Origin: Vicinamibacteria bacterium
GTDB lineage: Bacteria > Acidobacteriota > Vicinamibacteria > Vicinamibacterales > UBA8438
Reading direction: 5' to 3'
Assembly (NCBI GenBank): GCA_022820825.1
Contig: JAJEEU010000043.1
Coordinates: forward strand, 50,327-114,326
DNA: 64,000 nt
Shown in pieces: positions 51,513-60,286 of the stretch (position 1 is its first letter; each line of letters opens with the position of its first letter). The position numbers and the translations under genes are program-made. Under the pieces are notes generated by a model, which was not told the DNA's origin, did not search any database, and saw only the letters and a program-made list of their open reading frames with translations.

Positions 51513-53176
51513 TCGACGAAGGTCACCTTGTTGATCTCGCGCAGCGTGGTGATGCCGCGCATGGCGGAATCGACGGCCGACTCGCGCAGGAAACGCATGC
51601 CCTCGGCGCGCGCGGCGTTGCGAATTTCCGATGTCGGGCGGCGGGCGAGGATCATCTCGCGAATCCTGTCGCTCAGATCGAGCAGCTCGCAGATCGCGGT
51701 GCGCCCGCGGTAACCCGTGCCGCCGCACTCGATGCACCCCGCGCCCGCGTGGAACGTGCAGCGCGCCGCTGCGGCCGGGTCCAGCCCGGACTCCTCGAGC
51801 TCCTCGGGGCTCACTTCCTGCGGGCGCCGGCACTCCGGGCAGATCGTCCTGACGAGCCGCTGCGCCAGGACGCAGTTGAGGGCCGATACGAACTGGTACT
51901 CCTCGACGCCCATGTTCAGGAACCGGCCGAGCACGTCCACGACGTTGTTGGCATGCACCGTCGTGAAGACGAGATGGCCGGTCAGGGCGGACTGGATGGC
52001 AATCTGGGCGGTCTCGGTGTCGCGGATCTCCCCCACCATGATCTTGTCCGGATCATGGCGCAGGATCGACCGCAGGCCGCGCGCGAACGTCAGCCCCTTC
52101 TTCTCGTTGATCGGGATCTGCGTGATGCCCTTCAACTGGTATTCGACGGGATCCTCGATGGTGACGATCTTGTCCTCGGGCGTCTGAATCTCGGAGAGCG
52201 CCGCATACAGGGTCGTCGTCTTGCCGCTGCCCGTCGGCCCGGTGACCAGCACCATGCCGTACGGCTCGGCGATGTACTTCCGCAGCCGCCGCAGCTCCCG
52301 TTCCGGAAAGCCCAGAACGTCGAGCCGCAACTCGCGAAACTGCTCGCTGATCGACTCCTTGTCGAGAATGCGGATGACGGCGTCCTCGCCGTGCACGCTC
52401 GGCATGATGGACACCCGGAAATCGATCGCCTTGCCGGGCATGCGCAGCTTGAACCGCCCGTCCTGCGGCACCCGCTTCTCGGCGATGTCCAGCTCCGACA
52501 TCACCTTGATGCGCGACAGGATCGGACCGTGGAACTGCTTGTCGATCGGCCGCATGGCGGACTGCAGCACGCCGTCGATGCGGTACTTCACGTGCACCGC
52601 GTCGTCCTGCGTCTCCACGTGAATGTCGCTGGCGCGGCGCTGGATGGCCGTGTAGATCATCGAATCCACCAGCCGGATGACGGGGCTGATGTCGCTCGTC
52701 AGCCGCTCGACCGTGAGGCTCTCGGCGCCGTCGTCGTCTTCGCGCAGCAACTGCAGCTCGAAGCGCTCGGTCGCCTCGTCGAGCACGCGCTGCGATCCCT
52801 CGCTCTTCTTCAGGATCGACTCGATTGCCGACGGCGTGCCGACCATGACCGTGAGCGGCGTCCCGAGCAGCAGCGACAGCTCGTCGATCGCCGGCAGGTC
52901 CGTCGGATCGGAGACCACGATCGCCAGGTTGTCTCCGTCGCGGCGATACGGAACGAAGCCGTACCGCAGCATCAGGTCCACCGGGATCGACCGGAACATC
53001 TCCTGGTCGACGTAGAACTGCGCCATGTCGACGTAGTCGAGCCGGTAACGCTCCGCCAGCCGGCGCGCACGCTCCACCTCCGCGCCGCGGTCCGGCGCCG
53101 CGTCCGCCTCGATCGGCGGCGTGTCGGATGCTTGCGGGAGCGGGACCCGGCCCGCGCCTGACGCGCTGTCGGTCAT
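51509..53176 (-). CDS. gspE: Type II secretion/type IV pilus assembly ATPase GspE/PilB
   Basis: 555 residues. N-terminal MshEN/GspE-N region ('VDMAQFYVDQEMFRSIPVDL'), then the secretion ATPase: Walker A 'GPTGSGKTTTLYAALSEI', Asp box 'TIEDPVEYQLKGITQIPIN', Walker B 'RHDPDKIMVGEIRDTETAQI' and His box 'HLVFTTVHANNVVDVL'. The zinc-binding tetracysteine is CPEC...CIEC. It powers pseudopilus extension; no PilT retraction ATPase is in the window, which favours a secretion role. ATG 53176 overlaps the gspF stop. Confidence 0.95.
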   Translation of the reverse strand: MTDSASGAGRVPLPQASDTPPIEADAAPDRGAEVERARRLAERYRLDYVDMAQFYVDQEMFRSIPVDLMLRYGFVPYRRDGDNLAIVVSDPTDLPAIDELSLLLGTPLTVMVGTPSAIESILKKSEGSQRVLDEATERFELQLLREDDDGAESLTVERLTSDISPVIRLVDSMIYTAIQRRASDIHVETQDDAVHVKYRIDGVLQSAMRPIDKQFHGPILSRIKVMSELDIAEKRVPQDGRFKLRMPGKAIDFRVSIMPSVHGEDAVIRILDKESISEQFRELRLDVLGFPERELRRLRKYIAEPYGMVLVTGPTGSGKTTTLYAALSEIQTPEDKIVTIEDPVEYQLKGITQIPINEKKGLTFARGLRSILRHDPDKIMVGEIRDTETAQIAIQSALTGHLVFTTVHANNVVDVLGRFLNMGVEEYQFVSALNCVLAQRLVRTICPECRRPQEVSPEELEESGLDPAAAARCTFHAGAGCIECGGTGYRGRTAICELLDLSDRIREMILARRPTSEIRNAARAEGMRFLRESAVDSAMRGITTLREINKVTFVE

Positions 53177-54381
53177 GCGATCACCGATCCGAGTTGCAGC
53201 AGCGGCATGTAGAGCGCGAAGAGCATTCCGGCGATGACGATGCCCATGACAATCAGCAGGACGGGCTCGATGAGCGTCATGAACCGTCCCAGCGTCGTCT
53301 CGATCTCCTCGTCGTAGAAGTCGGCGACGCTGTCGAGCATTTCGCGCAATGCGCCGGTGGACTCGCCCACCTCGACCATCCGGATCACCACGGGCGGAAA
53401 GACCCGCCGGTCGTCCATCGCGGACGCCAGCGGGCGGCCCTCCCGGACTTCTCGCGCTACGACGTCGAGCTGGGCCGCCACGTGGCGGTTGCCGATGGAC
53501 CGGCCGGCGACGTCGAGCGCATCGACGAGCGGGATGCCGCCGCGCAGCAGCGTCGCCAGCGTCCGGGCCAGTTGCGACGTCGCGAACCTGGCGGCTACGC
53601 CGCCGGCGCCGGGCAGGCGCAGCAGCAACCGATCGAGCAGCAGCGCAGCCCGGGGACGCCGGCCCCAGGCCCATACCGCCGCCGCGGCGGCGGCAAGCAA
53701 CGCCAGCATTGCGGGCAGCGCCGCGCGCGCGAAGTCGGAAGCCGCGACGATCGTCCGCGTCGCCAGCGGCAGTTCCGCGCCGAAACCGTCGTAAAATCCG
53801 GCGAACGCCGGCACGACCTGCAGCACGATGATTGCCACGACGATCAGCGACAACGCAAGCAGCACCGCCGGATAGATCAGGGCCGACAAGGTCTTGCGGC
53901 GCACCGCCGCGAGCAGCCGGGCGTGGTCGACGTAGCGCCGAATGACCGACTCTAGGCTGCCGCTCTTCTCTCCGGCGGTCAACGAGGCGATGTAGACGCC
54001 GGGCAGCGGCGGCCGCTGCGCCGCAAACGCGGCCGACAGCGCATCGCCGCTCCGTACGCGTTCGTGGACATCGTCGAGCGTCGACCGGAACGCCGGGTTG
54101 TCGACACGTCGCCGCAGAATGTCGAGCGATTCGACCAGCGGCAAACCGGCCCTGAGCAGCGTCGCCAGCTCCTGGTTGAAGAGAATGAACTCGCGCCGCC
54201 CGGGCCCCGGCCGCCCGCGCAACTGCAATGCCGCCCCGCCGATCGCGGTACGGCGCCGCAAGGAAAGCACGAGCAGGCCCTCGTGCTCCAGCCGCCGCCG
54301 TAGCTGGGCCTCGCCCTCCGCTTCGTACAGGCCCTCGACGATCTCTCCCGACGGGGTCCCCAGCCTGCAGCGAAACTCCAT
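53173..54381 (-). CDS. gspF: Type II secretion/type IV pilus platform protein GspF/PilC
   Basis: 402 residues, normal. Two T2SSF domains: domain 1 about 70-190 ('FNQELATLLRAGLPLVESLD', 'SLTAGEKSGSLESVIRRYVD') and domain 2 about 270-390 ('TSQLARTLATLLRGGIPLVD', 'VEVGESTGALREMLDSVADF'). Three transmembrane helices are evident (about 165-190, 215-235, 370-395). ATG 54381 is the natural start; the frame remains open far upstream through the transglycosylase gene. Confidence 0.93.
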   Translation of the reverse strand: MEFRCRLGTPSGEIVEGLYEAEGEAQLRRRLEHEGLLVLSLRRRTAIGGAALQLRGRPGPGRREFILFNQELATLLRAGLPLVESLDILRRRVDNPAFRSTLDDVHERVRSGDALSAAFAAQRPPLPGVYIASLTAGEKSGSLESVIRRYVDHARLLAAVRRKTLSALIYPAVLLALSLIVVAIIVLQVVPAFAGFYDGFGAELPLATRTIVAASDFARAALPAMLALLAAAAAAVWAWGRRPRAALLLDRLLLRLPGAGGVAARFATSQLARTLATLLRGGIPLVDALDVAGRSIGNRHVAAQLDVVAREVREGRPLASAMDDRRVFPPVVIRMVEVGESTGALREMLDSVADFYDEEIETTLGRFMTLIEPVLLIVMGIVIAGMLFALYMPLLQLGSVIA

Positions 54382-54431
54382 AGGACAGGCGCGCCCGCGT
54401 GGACGCGCAACCTCCGGACTACGGGCGCGCT

Positions 54432-55130
54432 CTACTGGGCGAGGGTGGTCTCGGCGCGGGCCGCGTCTACCACGGTGAGGATGCGGTCGACGTAGCGCAC
54501 CGTTTCGCGGTACGGGGGCACGCCGTGGAACCTGCTGACCGCGCCTTCGCCCGCGTTGTAGGCAGCCAAACCCCCGCACATCCCGAACTGGTCGAAGAGA
54601 TAGCGCAGGTAACGCGCGCCCGCGTCGATGTTCGCGGCCGGATCGAATGGATCGTGCACGTTGTAGCGCTCCACCGTCGCCGGCATGAGCTGCATGAGGC
54701 CCTTCGCGCCGCGCCGCGAGACGGCGTCGGCATGATAGCCCGACTCCACCTCGATCACCGCGTGGAGGATTTCGGCGTCCACGCGGTGCCGGTCGGCGGC
54801 GGCAAGCACCAGGCGGGCATACGGCCTGCGCGTCGAATACGGGCCGGGCGGCTGCACGGCGGTCGGCGCCGGCGCCGGGTCGGCCGCGGGCCGCGCACCG
54901 GGCTGCACCGCCGGCTCGATGCGATCGATGAGCCGCACGTCGAACAACACCTCGCCGCCGCCGTTCAGCGTCAGGGCGACGGCATCCCCCTCGACGCGGT
55001 GCCCCGCGATCGGCATCACGTCGCCCGAGGTGAAGTACACCAGCTCGGCGGGCACGGGCGCGTCGGCGGGCGCCACCTGCATGGCCAGCACCAGCACGCA
55101 CCATGTGAACGTCCCCACCAGTGTACGCAT
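54432..55130 (-). CDS. Lytic transglycosylase, SLT domain (family 1)
   Basis: 232 residues. Signal peptide ('LVGTFTWCVLVLAMQVAPAD'), a beta-rich N-terminal segment (about 25-75, 'VYFTSGDVMPIAGHRVEGDA'), a Pro/Ala linker and an SLT domain. Catalytic Glu is E129 in 'IEVESGYH'; 'GAKGLMQLMPATVERYNV' and 'GGLAAYNAGEGAVSRFHGVP' complete the family motifs. It cleaves peptidoglycan to MurNAc-1,6-anhydro products. As first gene of the secretion operon (50 nt before gspF) it probably opens the wall for the assembly. GATAAT (extended TGC-GATAAT) ends 6 nt before the ATG. Confidence 0.9.
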   Translation of the reverse strand: MRTLVGTFTWCVLVLAMQVAPADAPVPAELVYFTSGDVMPIAGHRVEGDAVALTLNGGGEVLFDVRLIDRIEPAVQPGARPAADPAPAPTAVQPPGPYSTRRPYARLVLAAADRHRVDAEILHAVIEVESGYHADAVSRRGAKGLMQLMPATVERYNVHDPFDPAANIDAGARYLRYLFDQFGMCGGLAAYNAGEGAVSRFHGVPPYRETVRYVDRILTVVDAARAETTLAQ

Positions 55131-55136
55131 CCACCC

Positions 55137-55142
55137 ATTATC
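55137..55142 (-). promoter_or_regulatory. Extended -10 box adjoining the transglycosylase start
   Basis: On the minus strand TGC-GATAAT ends 6 nt before ATG 55130, putting the predicted transcription start at the ATG. No -35 is evident, as expected for an extended -10. It would make the secretion operon mRNA leaderless. Confidence 0.45.
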
Positions 55143-55196
55143 GCACAGCCCCCAGCGAGATCCCGAGCGCATCTTGTCCGACGTTATCGGGCTTAA

Positions 55197-55319
55197 CAGC
55201 CCGTGGTGATAGTCCCACTGCATTCGAGCGACGATGCATCGCGCCTGACTGTGTTGCTCATCGCTCACATATCTTCGAATATGCTCGCTCTTCGCGCCTT
55301 GCCAGCCGCGCGCCTCCAG
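55197..55319 (+). repeat. Dispersed repeat B, copy 2
   Basis: Matches 22313-22461 from the CAGCCCG left end through the GCCAGCC...GCGCCTC right part. The shared core is nearly identical for about 54 bp, then has a 6-nt insertion. The right inverted arm of copy 1 is absent. Stem CATAT-CTTCGA-ATATG is kept with a new loop. It sits between the transglycosylase and the unknown lipoprotein gene, both on the minus strand. The rest of 55131-55419 holds no gene. Confidence 0.8.
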
Positions 55320-55419
55320 TAGATTTGACAATATCGGCCGCGCCGGCGTTGCGACCAATGCGTAAAAACGGCGGGAAATCGAATAAACAGAGGTGCGCGG
55401 CAAGCGTTCGGCGGGCAGG

Positions 55420-56346
55420 TCAGCGGAGGTTGACGAACGCGTGGTGCACGCGGACGCCCAGGCGGCGGCCGTCGATGCTGGCGCTGCCGGCTGCCGCCGC
55501 CGGCACGAAGGTCGGGCGAACCTGGAGCTCGATCCGGGTGGTGCGGCCGCCCGCCGGGCGCGCAGCCGGAAGCTTCACCTCCACGAACTGCCGCTCGCGC
55601 GACTCCAGCAGGATGCGCTCCAGGCGTTCGCCGTTTGCCAGTATTTCCACTTCCTGCCGCCCGCCCGGCACCAGGTCCGGCCGGCCGTCGAGGAGCAGTT
55701 GCAGGACCGCGTCGGAGTATGGGTTGGGAAACGCCAGGCCGGCCGCCTCGGCGGTCCACCGCCAGCGCGCGCCGCGGCCGTCGCCCTGCTCGAATTCCTG
55801 GTCATACCACCCGTATTCGTATGTCAGGAGATTGCGCGCGGCGGCTGCCTCGATCGTCAGCCGTCCCCCGCGATAGGAAAGTTGTCCGAGATGCTCCCCG
55901 GCCAGCGGCAGACGCTCACCCAGCGGCGGGTGGTACAGGCCGACCGCGATGGTGGCCTCCCCCACGTACGCATCTTCGGGTATCGCCAGCCTGCGGCCGT
56001 AGGACAACGTCTGGCCGCGGCGCCAGTCGCTCGACGGAACGGGCGGGTCGTGGTCGTCCGCCCACAGCAACTGCCCGTCGGGGTCCAGGAAGTGGACGAA
56101 TACGCGGTAGTCGCGGTCGAGCGGGGCGAATGCCGGCAACAGGGTCAGCGACACCTCCGCCGCCACGAATGCCCCCTGCGGGGCAGCGCTCCGCTCCAGG
56201 CCCAGATCGATGGCCGCAACCGGCTCGCCCTGCGCTCCGCACGAGACGCCGCCGAGCAGGAGCAGCGCGGAGACGGCGCCGCTCGCCGCCAGTGCGGTGC
56301 GGGCGCGCCGGCGCCGGAACCCGGGAATACCGGCGGATTGCCGCAT
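55420..56346 (-). CDS. Exported protein of unknown function, possible lipoprotein
   Basis: 308 residues; I do not recognise a characterised family. The N-terminal signal ('[19 protein letters not shown]') ends in a Cys at about 35, a weak lipobox. The body is beta-rich in two parts: about 50-170 ('[20 protein letters not shown]', '[15 protein letters not shown]') and about 180-300 with a Trp-rich stretch ('[20 protein letters not shown]'), both like carbohydrate- or envelope-associated beta sandwiches. It is divergent from the BMC gene; ATG 56346 lies inside that operon's promoter, so the two may compete. GTG 56352 is an alternative start. Confidence 0.65.
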   Translation of the reverse strand: MRQSAGIPGFRRRRARTALAASGAVSALLLLGGVSCGAQGEPVAAIDLGLERSAAPQGAFVAAEVSLTLLPAFAPLDRDYRVFVHFLDPDGQLLWADDHDPPVPSSDWRRGQTLSYGRRLAIPEDAYVGEATIAVGLYHPPLGERLPLAGEHLGQLSYRGGRLTIEAAAARNLLTYEYGWYDQEFEQGDGRGARWRWTAEAAGLAFPNPYSDAVLQLLLDGRPDLVPGGRQEVEILANGERLERILLESRERQFVEVKLPAARPAGGRTTRIELQVRPTFVPAAAAGSASIDGRRLGVRVHHAFVNLR

Positions 56347-56366
56347 GGTCACCGATATGTTACAGT
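56338..56366 (+). promoter_or_regulatory. Predicted promoter of the BMC-H/aldehyde dehydrogenase pair
   Basis: TTGCCG (56338-56343), 17-bp spacer, TACAGT (56361-56366). The predicted start is about 55 nt before the shell-protein ATG. It overlaps the start codon of the divergent lipoprotein gene. Confidence 0.45.
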
Positions 56367-56427
56367 CCCGGCGCGCTCCGGCGTCACCCTGACGCGCGGC
56401 GCCTGTCGCGCGGCGGAGGAAACCTGC

Positions 56428-56718
56428 ATGACACTCGAAGCACTTGGAATGGTCGAGACGAAGGGCCTCGTCGGCTCGATCGAGGCGGCTGACGCCATGG
56501 TCAAGGCCGCCAACGTGCTTCTGATCGGCAAGGAGTACATCGGCGCCGGATATGTCACCGTGATGGTGCGCGGTGACGTGGGCGCCGTAAAGGCCGCCAC
56601 GGACGCCGGCGCCGCCGCGGCCAGGCGTGTCGGCGAGCTCGTGTCGGTGCACGTGATTCCGCGCCCGCACAACGAGGTCGAGAAGATACTGCCGCAGGCC
56701 AGCGAGCCGGCCACGTAA
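56428..56718 (+). CDS. Bacterial microcompartment shell protein, BMC-H (PduA/EutM-like)
   Basis: 96 residues, typical of single-domain hexameric shell proteins. '[20 protein letters not shown]', '[20 protein letters not shown]' and '[17 protein letters not shown]' are diagnostic. Strong GGAGGA lies about 9 nt before the ATG. The next gene, 51 nt on, is an acylating aldehyde dehydrogenase, a common core enzyme of such compartments. No BMC-P (vertex) or BMC-T gene and no signature enzyme are in the window, so this is at most part of a microcompartment locus or a satellite. Confidence 0.93.
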   Translation: MTLEALGMVETKGLVGSIEAADAMVKAANVLLIGKEYIGAGYVTVMVRGDVGAVKAATDAGAAAARRVGELVSVHVIPRPHNEVEKILPQASEPAT

Positions 56719-56769
56719 CGTCCGCGGACCGCTCGGCAGCGCGCGTTTCCGGTCACGCTCTCCGGGGCA

Positions 56770-58506
56770 ATGACTCAAGCCACCCCTGCCTCCGATCGCG
56801 ACCTGGCGTCCATCCGCGAGGCCAGGGAGCTGGCGCGGCGGGCCAGAACGGCGCAGACCCCGCTGGCCGAGCTGTCGCAGGAGCGCATCGACGCCATCGT
56901 CGACGCCATGGCGGACGCGGCCGCCGCCGAGGCGGAGACGCTGGCGGCGCTGGCCGTCGACGAGACCGGCTACGGCGTCGTGCGCGACAAGGTCCGGAAG
57001 AACCTGTTCGCCGCCCGCGAGGTGCAGCGCTTCATCCAGCCGCTCAAGACGGTCGGCGTCATCCGCCGGGACGACGAACGGAAGATCCTCGAGATCGCCG
57101 AGCCGTTCGGCGTCGTTGCGGCGATCGTGCCGTCCACGAATCCGACGTCGACCGCCATCTACAAGATCCTCATCGCGCTGAAGGCGCGTTGTCCCGTCGT
57201 GCTGAGCCCGCACCCGGCCGCGGCGCGCTGCATCTCCCGCACGGCGGAAATCATGGCCCGCGCCGCGGCGGGCGCCGGTGCCCCCGACCACTCGATCGGC
57301 TGGATGACGACCGTCACGCTCGAAGGCACGCAGGAGCTCATGCGGCACCGCGACGTGGCCGTCATCCTCGCCACGGGCGGCAAGGGCCTGGTGCAGGCGG
57401 CGTACTCGGCCGGTAAACCCGCCTACGGCGTCGGTCCGGGCAATGCACCCGCGTACATCGAGAGCTCCGCGGACGTGCCGAAAGCGGTGCGGGACATCGT
57501 CACCGGCAAGACGTTCGACAACGGCGTGCTCTGCTCGTCGGAAAATTCGGTCGTAGTTGACGAGGCGATCGCCGGCGAGGTGACGCGCGAGATGCAGGCG
57601 CAGGGCGGCTACTTCCTCTCCGAAACGGAAAGCGACGCCCTGGCGGCAGTCCTGGTGACACCCAGGGGACTGCCGAATCCGGAGCTGGTCGGACGCCCGG
57701 CGCTGGAGATCGCCGGGCGCGCCGGCCTCGACGTGCCGGCGGACACCCGCGTGCTGATCGCACGGCTCGACGGCGTGGGACGCGACCATCCGCTGTCGAT
57801 CGAGAAGCTGTGCCCCGTGCTGTCGTTCTATGTCGTCGGCGACTGGCAGGCGGGCTGCGAGCGCTGCAAGGAAATCCTGGCCTACGGCGGCATGGGCCAC
57901 ACGATGGCGATCCATTCCCGGAACGACGCGGTCATCCTGGAGTTCGGGCTGCGGAAGCCGGCGTTCCGGATCGTCGTCAACACCCCGACCACGCATGGTT
58001 CGATCGGCCTGACGACCGGCCTGGATCCGGCGATGATGCTGGGCTGCGGCGGCCACGGCGGCAACATCACCTCGGACAACATCTCGCCGCTGCACCTGCT
58101 GAACATCAAGCGCGTCGCCCACGAAGTGCGCCCGGCGAGCGCGCCGCCGCCGGCAACGCCGACCGCGGCCCGGCGCTCGGGCCCGGCGCTCGACGGCGAC
58201 GTGCTGGCGGCGCGCGTGCACGACTTTCTTGCAGCCCGGGGCGTCACGAGCCGGACGCAGGCTCCTGCGGCCGACCCGGCGGCCGCCGCAGCGTTCGCGG
58301 AGGCAGCCCGCGCAGCGCCCGCTGCTCCCCGGCCGGACGCCGAGCCCGCCGACCCGCCGGCCGAATTCGTCTGTGAAGACGACGTGCGGCAGGCCGTGCG
58401 CGGGTCGCGGTCGATCCTGGTCAACGAACGCACGATCATCACCCCGGCCGCTCGCGACCTCGCCGCGCGCCACCAGGTCTTCGTCCACGCCGGGCTTTCC
58501 CGCTAG
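56770..58506 (+). CDS. CoA-acylating aldehyde dehydrogenase (EutE/PduP-like) with long C-terminal extension
   Basis: 578 residues. The dehydrogenase core (1 to about 455) has 'FGVVAAIVPSTNPTSTAIYK', 'GGKGLVQAAYSAGKPAYGVG' and the catalytic C255 in 'DNGVLCSSENSVVVDE'. It converts an aldehyde plus CoA and NAD to acyl-CoA. The last 123 residues are extra: an Ala/Pro linker, a short amphipathic helix ('DVLAARVHDFLAARGV') and a terminal segment 'ERTIITPAARDLAARHQVF', which could be an encapsulation or shell-binding signal. Pairing with BMC-H supports compartment use. Aldehyde substrate unknown. Confidence 0.9.
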   Translation: MTQATPASDRDLASIREARELARRARTAQTPLAELSQERIDAIVDAMADAAAAEAETLAALAVDETGYGVVRDKVRKNLFAAREVQRFIQPLKTVGVIRRDDERKILEIAEPFGVVAAIVPSTNPTSTAIYKILIALKARCPVVLSPHPAAARCISRTAEIMARAAAGAGAPDHSIGWMTTVTLEGTQELMRHRDVAVILATGGKGLVQAAYSAGKPAYGVGPGNAPAYIESSADVPKAVRDIVTGKTFDNGVLCSSENSVVVDEAIAGEVTREMQAQGGYFLSETESDALAAVLVTPRGLPNPELVGRPALEIAGRAGLDVPADTRVLIARLDGVGRDHPLSIEKLCPVLSFYVVGDWQAGCERCKEILAYGGMGHTMAIHSRNDAVILEFGLRKPAFRIVVNTPTTHGSIGLTTGLDPAMMLGCGGHGGNITSDNISPLHLLNIKRVAHEVRPASAPPPATPTAARRSGPALDGDVLAARVHDFLAARGVTSRTQAPAADPAAAAAFAEAARAAPAAPRPDAEPADPPAEFVCEDDVRQAVRGSRSILVNERTIITPAARDLAARHQVFVHAGLSR

Positions 58507-58642
58507 CAGCCTCGCGCGGATCTCGTACGCGGATTGCGGGACGGGCGGCGTTGCCCGTCGTTGCAGTTATCGCCAATCGCGGCGTAATGCCGCGCCGCGC
58601 ACGGGGTCCGCGCATGGTGCGGAATTTGCTGGTCCCCCGTGC

Positions 58643-60154
58643 ATGCTCGCCCGGCTCCGGTCGGCGGCGCTGTTCGGCGTCGATCCGTCGCTCGTGCATG
58701 TGGAAGTGGACGTGTCGCTCGGGCTCCCGGCGTTCAACATGGTGGGGCTGCCGGATTCAAGCGTGCGCGAGAGCCGCGACCGCGTGCGGAGCGCCATCGA
58801 GAATTCCGGTTTCGAATTTCCGGCCAACCGGATCACCATCAACCTGGCGCCGGCCGACGTGCGCAAGCGGGGCACGTCGTTCGACCTGGCCATCGCCGTC
58901 GGGGTGCTGGCCGCTACCGGCGTCGTGACACGCCGGGAATTCGACGGACTGCTGCTGCTCGGCGAGCTGTCGCTCGACGGCCGCATCCAGCCCGCACGCG
59001 GTGTGTTGCCGGTGGCCCTGGCGGCCCGGCGCAACAAGCTGGTGCTCTACGTTCCCGAAACGAGCGGCCGCGAGGCGGCGTTCGTGCCGGACCTCGAGAT
59101 CCACCTCGTCTCTTCGCTGGCCGACACCGTCGCGGTGCTCAACGCGCAGCGCGAGGCGCCCACGCCGGTGCGCACGCCGTTCGAGGCGCGGCGGCCGGAC
59201 GGCGGGGAGTTGGCGGACATCAAGGGCCAGCGGACAGCCAAGCGCGCGCTGGAAATCGCCGCCGCCGGCCGCCACAACCTCCTCTTCGTGGGTCCGCCAG
59301 GCGCCGGCAAGACCATGATGGCCCGCAGTCTGCCCGGCATACTCCCCGCGCCCGGTTTCGACGAGGCGGTCGAAACGACCGTCATACACTCCGTGCTCGG
59401 TCTCGTGCCGCCGCGCGAGGGCATCCTGGGCCACCCGCCGTTCCGTGCGCCGCACCACACCATTTCCGACGCCGCGTTGATCGGCGGCGGCCGCGAACCG
59501 CGACCGGGCGAGGTCAGCCTGGCCCACAACGGCGTGCTGTTCCTGGACGAGATTCCCGAATTCGATCGCAGCACGCTGGAGGTGCTGCGGCAGCCGATGG
59601 AGGACGGCATGGTGCGTATAGCCCGCGCGGCGGGGGTCGCCACCTTCCCCGCGAGCTTCCTGCTCGTAGCCGCCATGAACCCCTGCGCCTGCGGCTACGC
59701 GGGCAGCGCGGTGCGCACCTGCCGCTGCACTCCGCTGCAGATCATCCGCTACCGGGGCCGCCTGTCGGGGCCGCTCCGCGACCGATTCGATCTGACCGTT
59801 CAGGTCAGACCGGTTCCCGCCGCCGTGTTGACGGCGCCGGACGCCGCAGAGACGTCGCACGACGTCGGCGCGCGCGTCGCCGCCGCGCGCGCCCGGCAGC
59901 GCCGGCGCTACGGCGCGCAGCCGTCCCGGACGAACGCCGACCTGCGGGGCGCCCGATTGTCCCGGCACTGCGCCCTCGAAGCGGACGGCCGGCGCCTGTT
60001 GCAGCGGGCGGTGACGCGCCTGGGACTCTCGGCCCGCGGCTACGATCGCGTACGGCGGGTGGCGCGGACGATTGCGGACCTGGCCGGCGAGTCGTCCGTG
60101 GGCGCGCCGCACGTTGCGGAAGCGCTCGGCTACAGGGCCTGGGGCGACACGTAG
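58643..60154 (+). CDS. comM: Mg chelatase-like AAA+ ATPase ComM/YifB
   Basis: 503 residues. N-terminal ChlI-like domain ('EVDVSLGLPAFNMVGLPDSS', 'RITINLAPADVRKRGTSFDL'); Walker A 'GPPGAGKTMMARSLPGILP'; Walker B 'NGVLFLDEIPEFDRSTLEVL'; a Cys cluster 'NPCACGYAGSAVRTCRC'; C-terminal domain ('LSRHCALEADGRRLLQRAV'). In naturally competent bacteria ComM is a branch-migration helicase for integrating donor DNA. No other competence gene besides the pilus-like locus is seen. The 136 nt upstream hold no recognisable gene. Confidence 0.93.
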   Translation: MLARLRSAALFGVDPSLVHVEVDVSLGLPAFNMVGLPDSSVRESRDRVRSAIENSGFEFPANRITINLAPADVRKRGTSFDLAIAVGVLAATGVVTRREFDGLLLLGELSLDGRIQPARGVLPVALAARRNKLVLYVPETSGREAAFVPDLEIHLVSSLADTVAVLNAQREAPTPVRTPFEARRPDGGELADIKGQRTAKRALEIAAAGRHNLLFVGPPGAGKTMMARSLPGILPAPGFDEAVETTVIHSVLGLVPPREGILGHPPFRAPHHTISDAALIGGGREPRPGEVSLAHNGVLFLDEIPEFDRSTLEVLRQPMEDGMVRIARAAGVATFPASFLLVAAMNPCACGYAGSAVRTCRCTPLQIIRYRGRLSGPLRDRFDLTVQVRPVPAAVLTAPDAAETSHDVGARVAAARARQRRRYGAQPSRTNADLRGARLSRHCALEADGRRLLQRAVTRLGLSARGYDRVRRVARTIADLAGESSVGAPHVAEALGYRAWGDT

Positions 60155-60210
60155 GGGGGCGTAGCCGGCGGGCGAGGCGGGCGTTCAGGCAACCGGCGGC
60201 TTTCGGGCCT

Positions 60211-60238
60211 TTGTGATTCGGGCTGGCTGTGATACAGT
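60211..60238 (+). promoter_or_regulatory. Possible promoter of the M23 peptidase gene
   Basis: TTGTGA (60211-60216), 16-bp spacer, TACAGT (60233-60238), about 50 nt before the start. The match is moderate. Confidence 0.35.
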
Positions 60239-60286
60239 TCACCATCTTCTTGCGCGCGTTCCGCAGGCCTGGAACGCCAGCTTCGT

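Noticed and set aside
55131..55403. N-terminal extension of the transglycosylase through repeat B
   Set aside because: The frame stays open, but the signal peptide at ATG 55130 and the -10 box before it mark the real start.
55420..58488. 1022-codon minus-strand frame covering the aldehyde dehydrogenase and BMC genes
   Set aside because: Only the part from ATG 56346 downstream looks like protein; the rest is antisense to clear genes.
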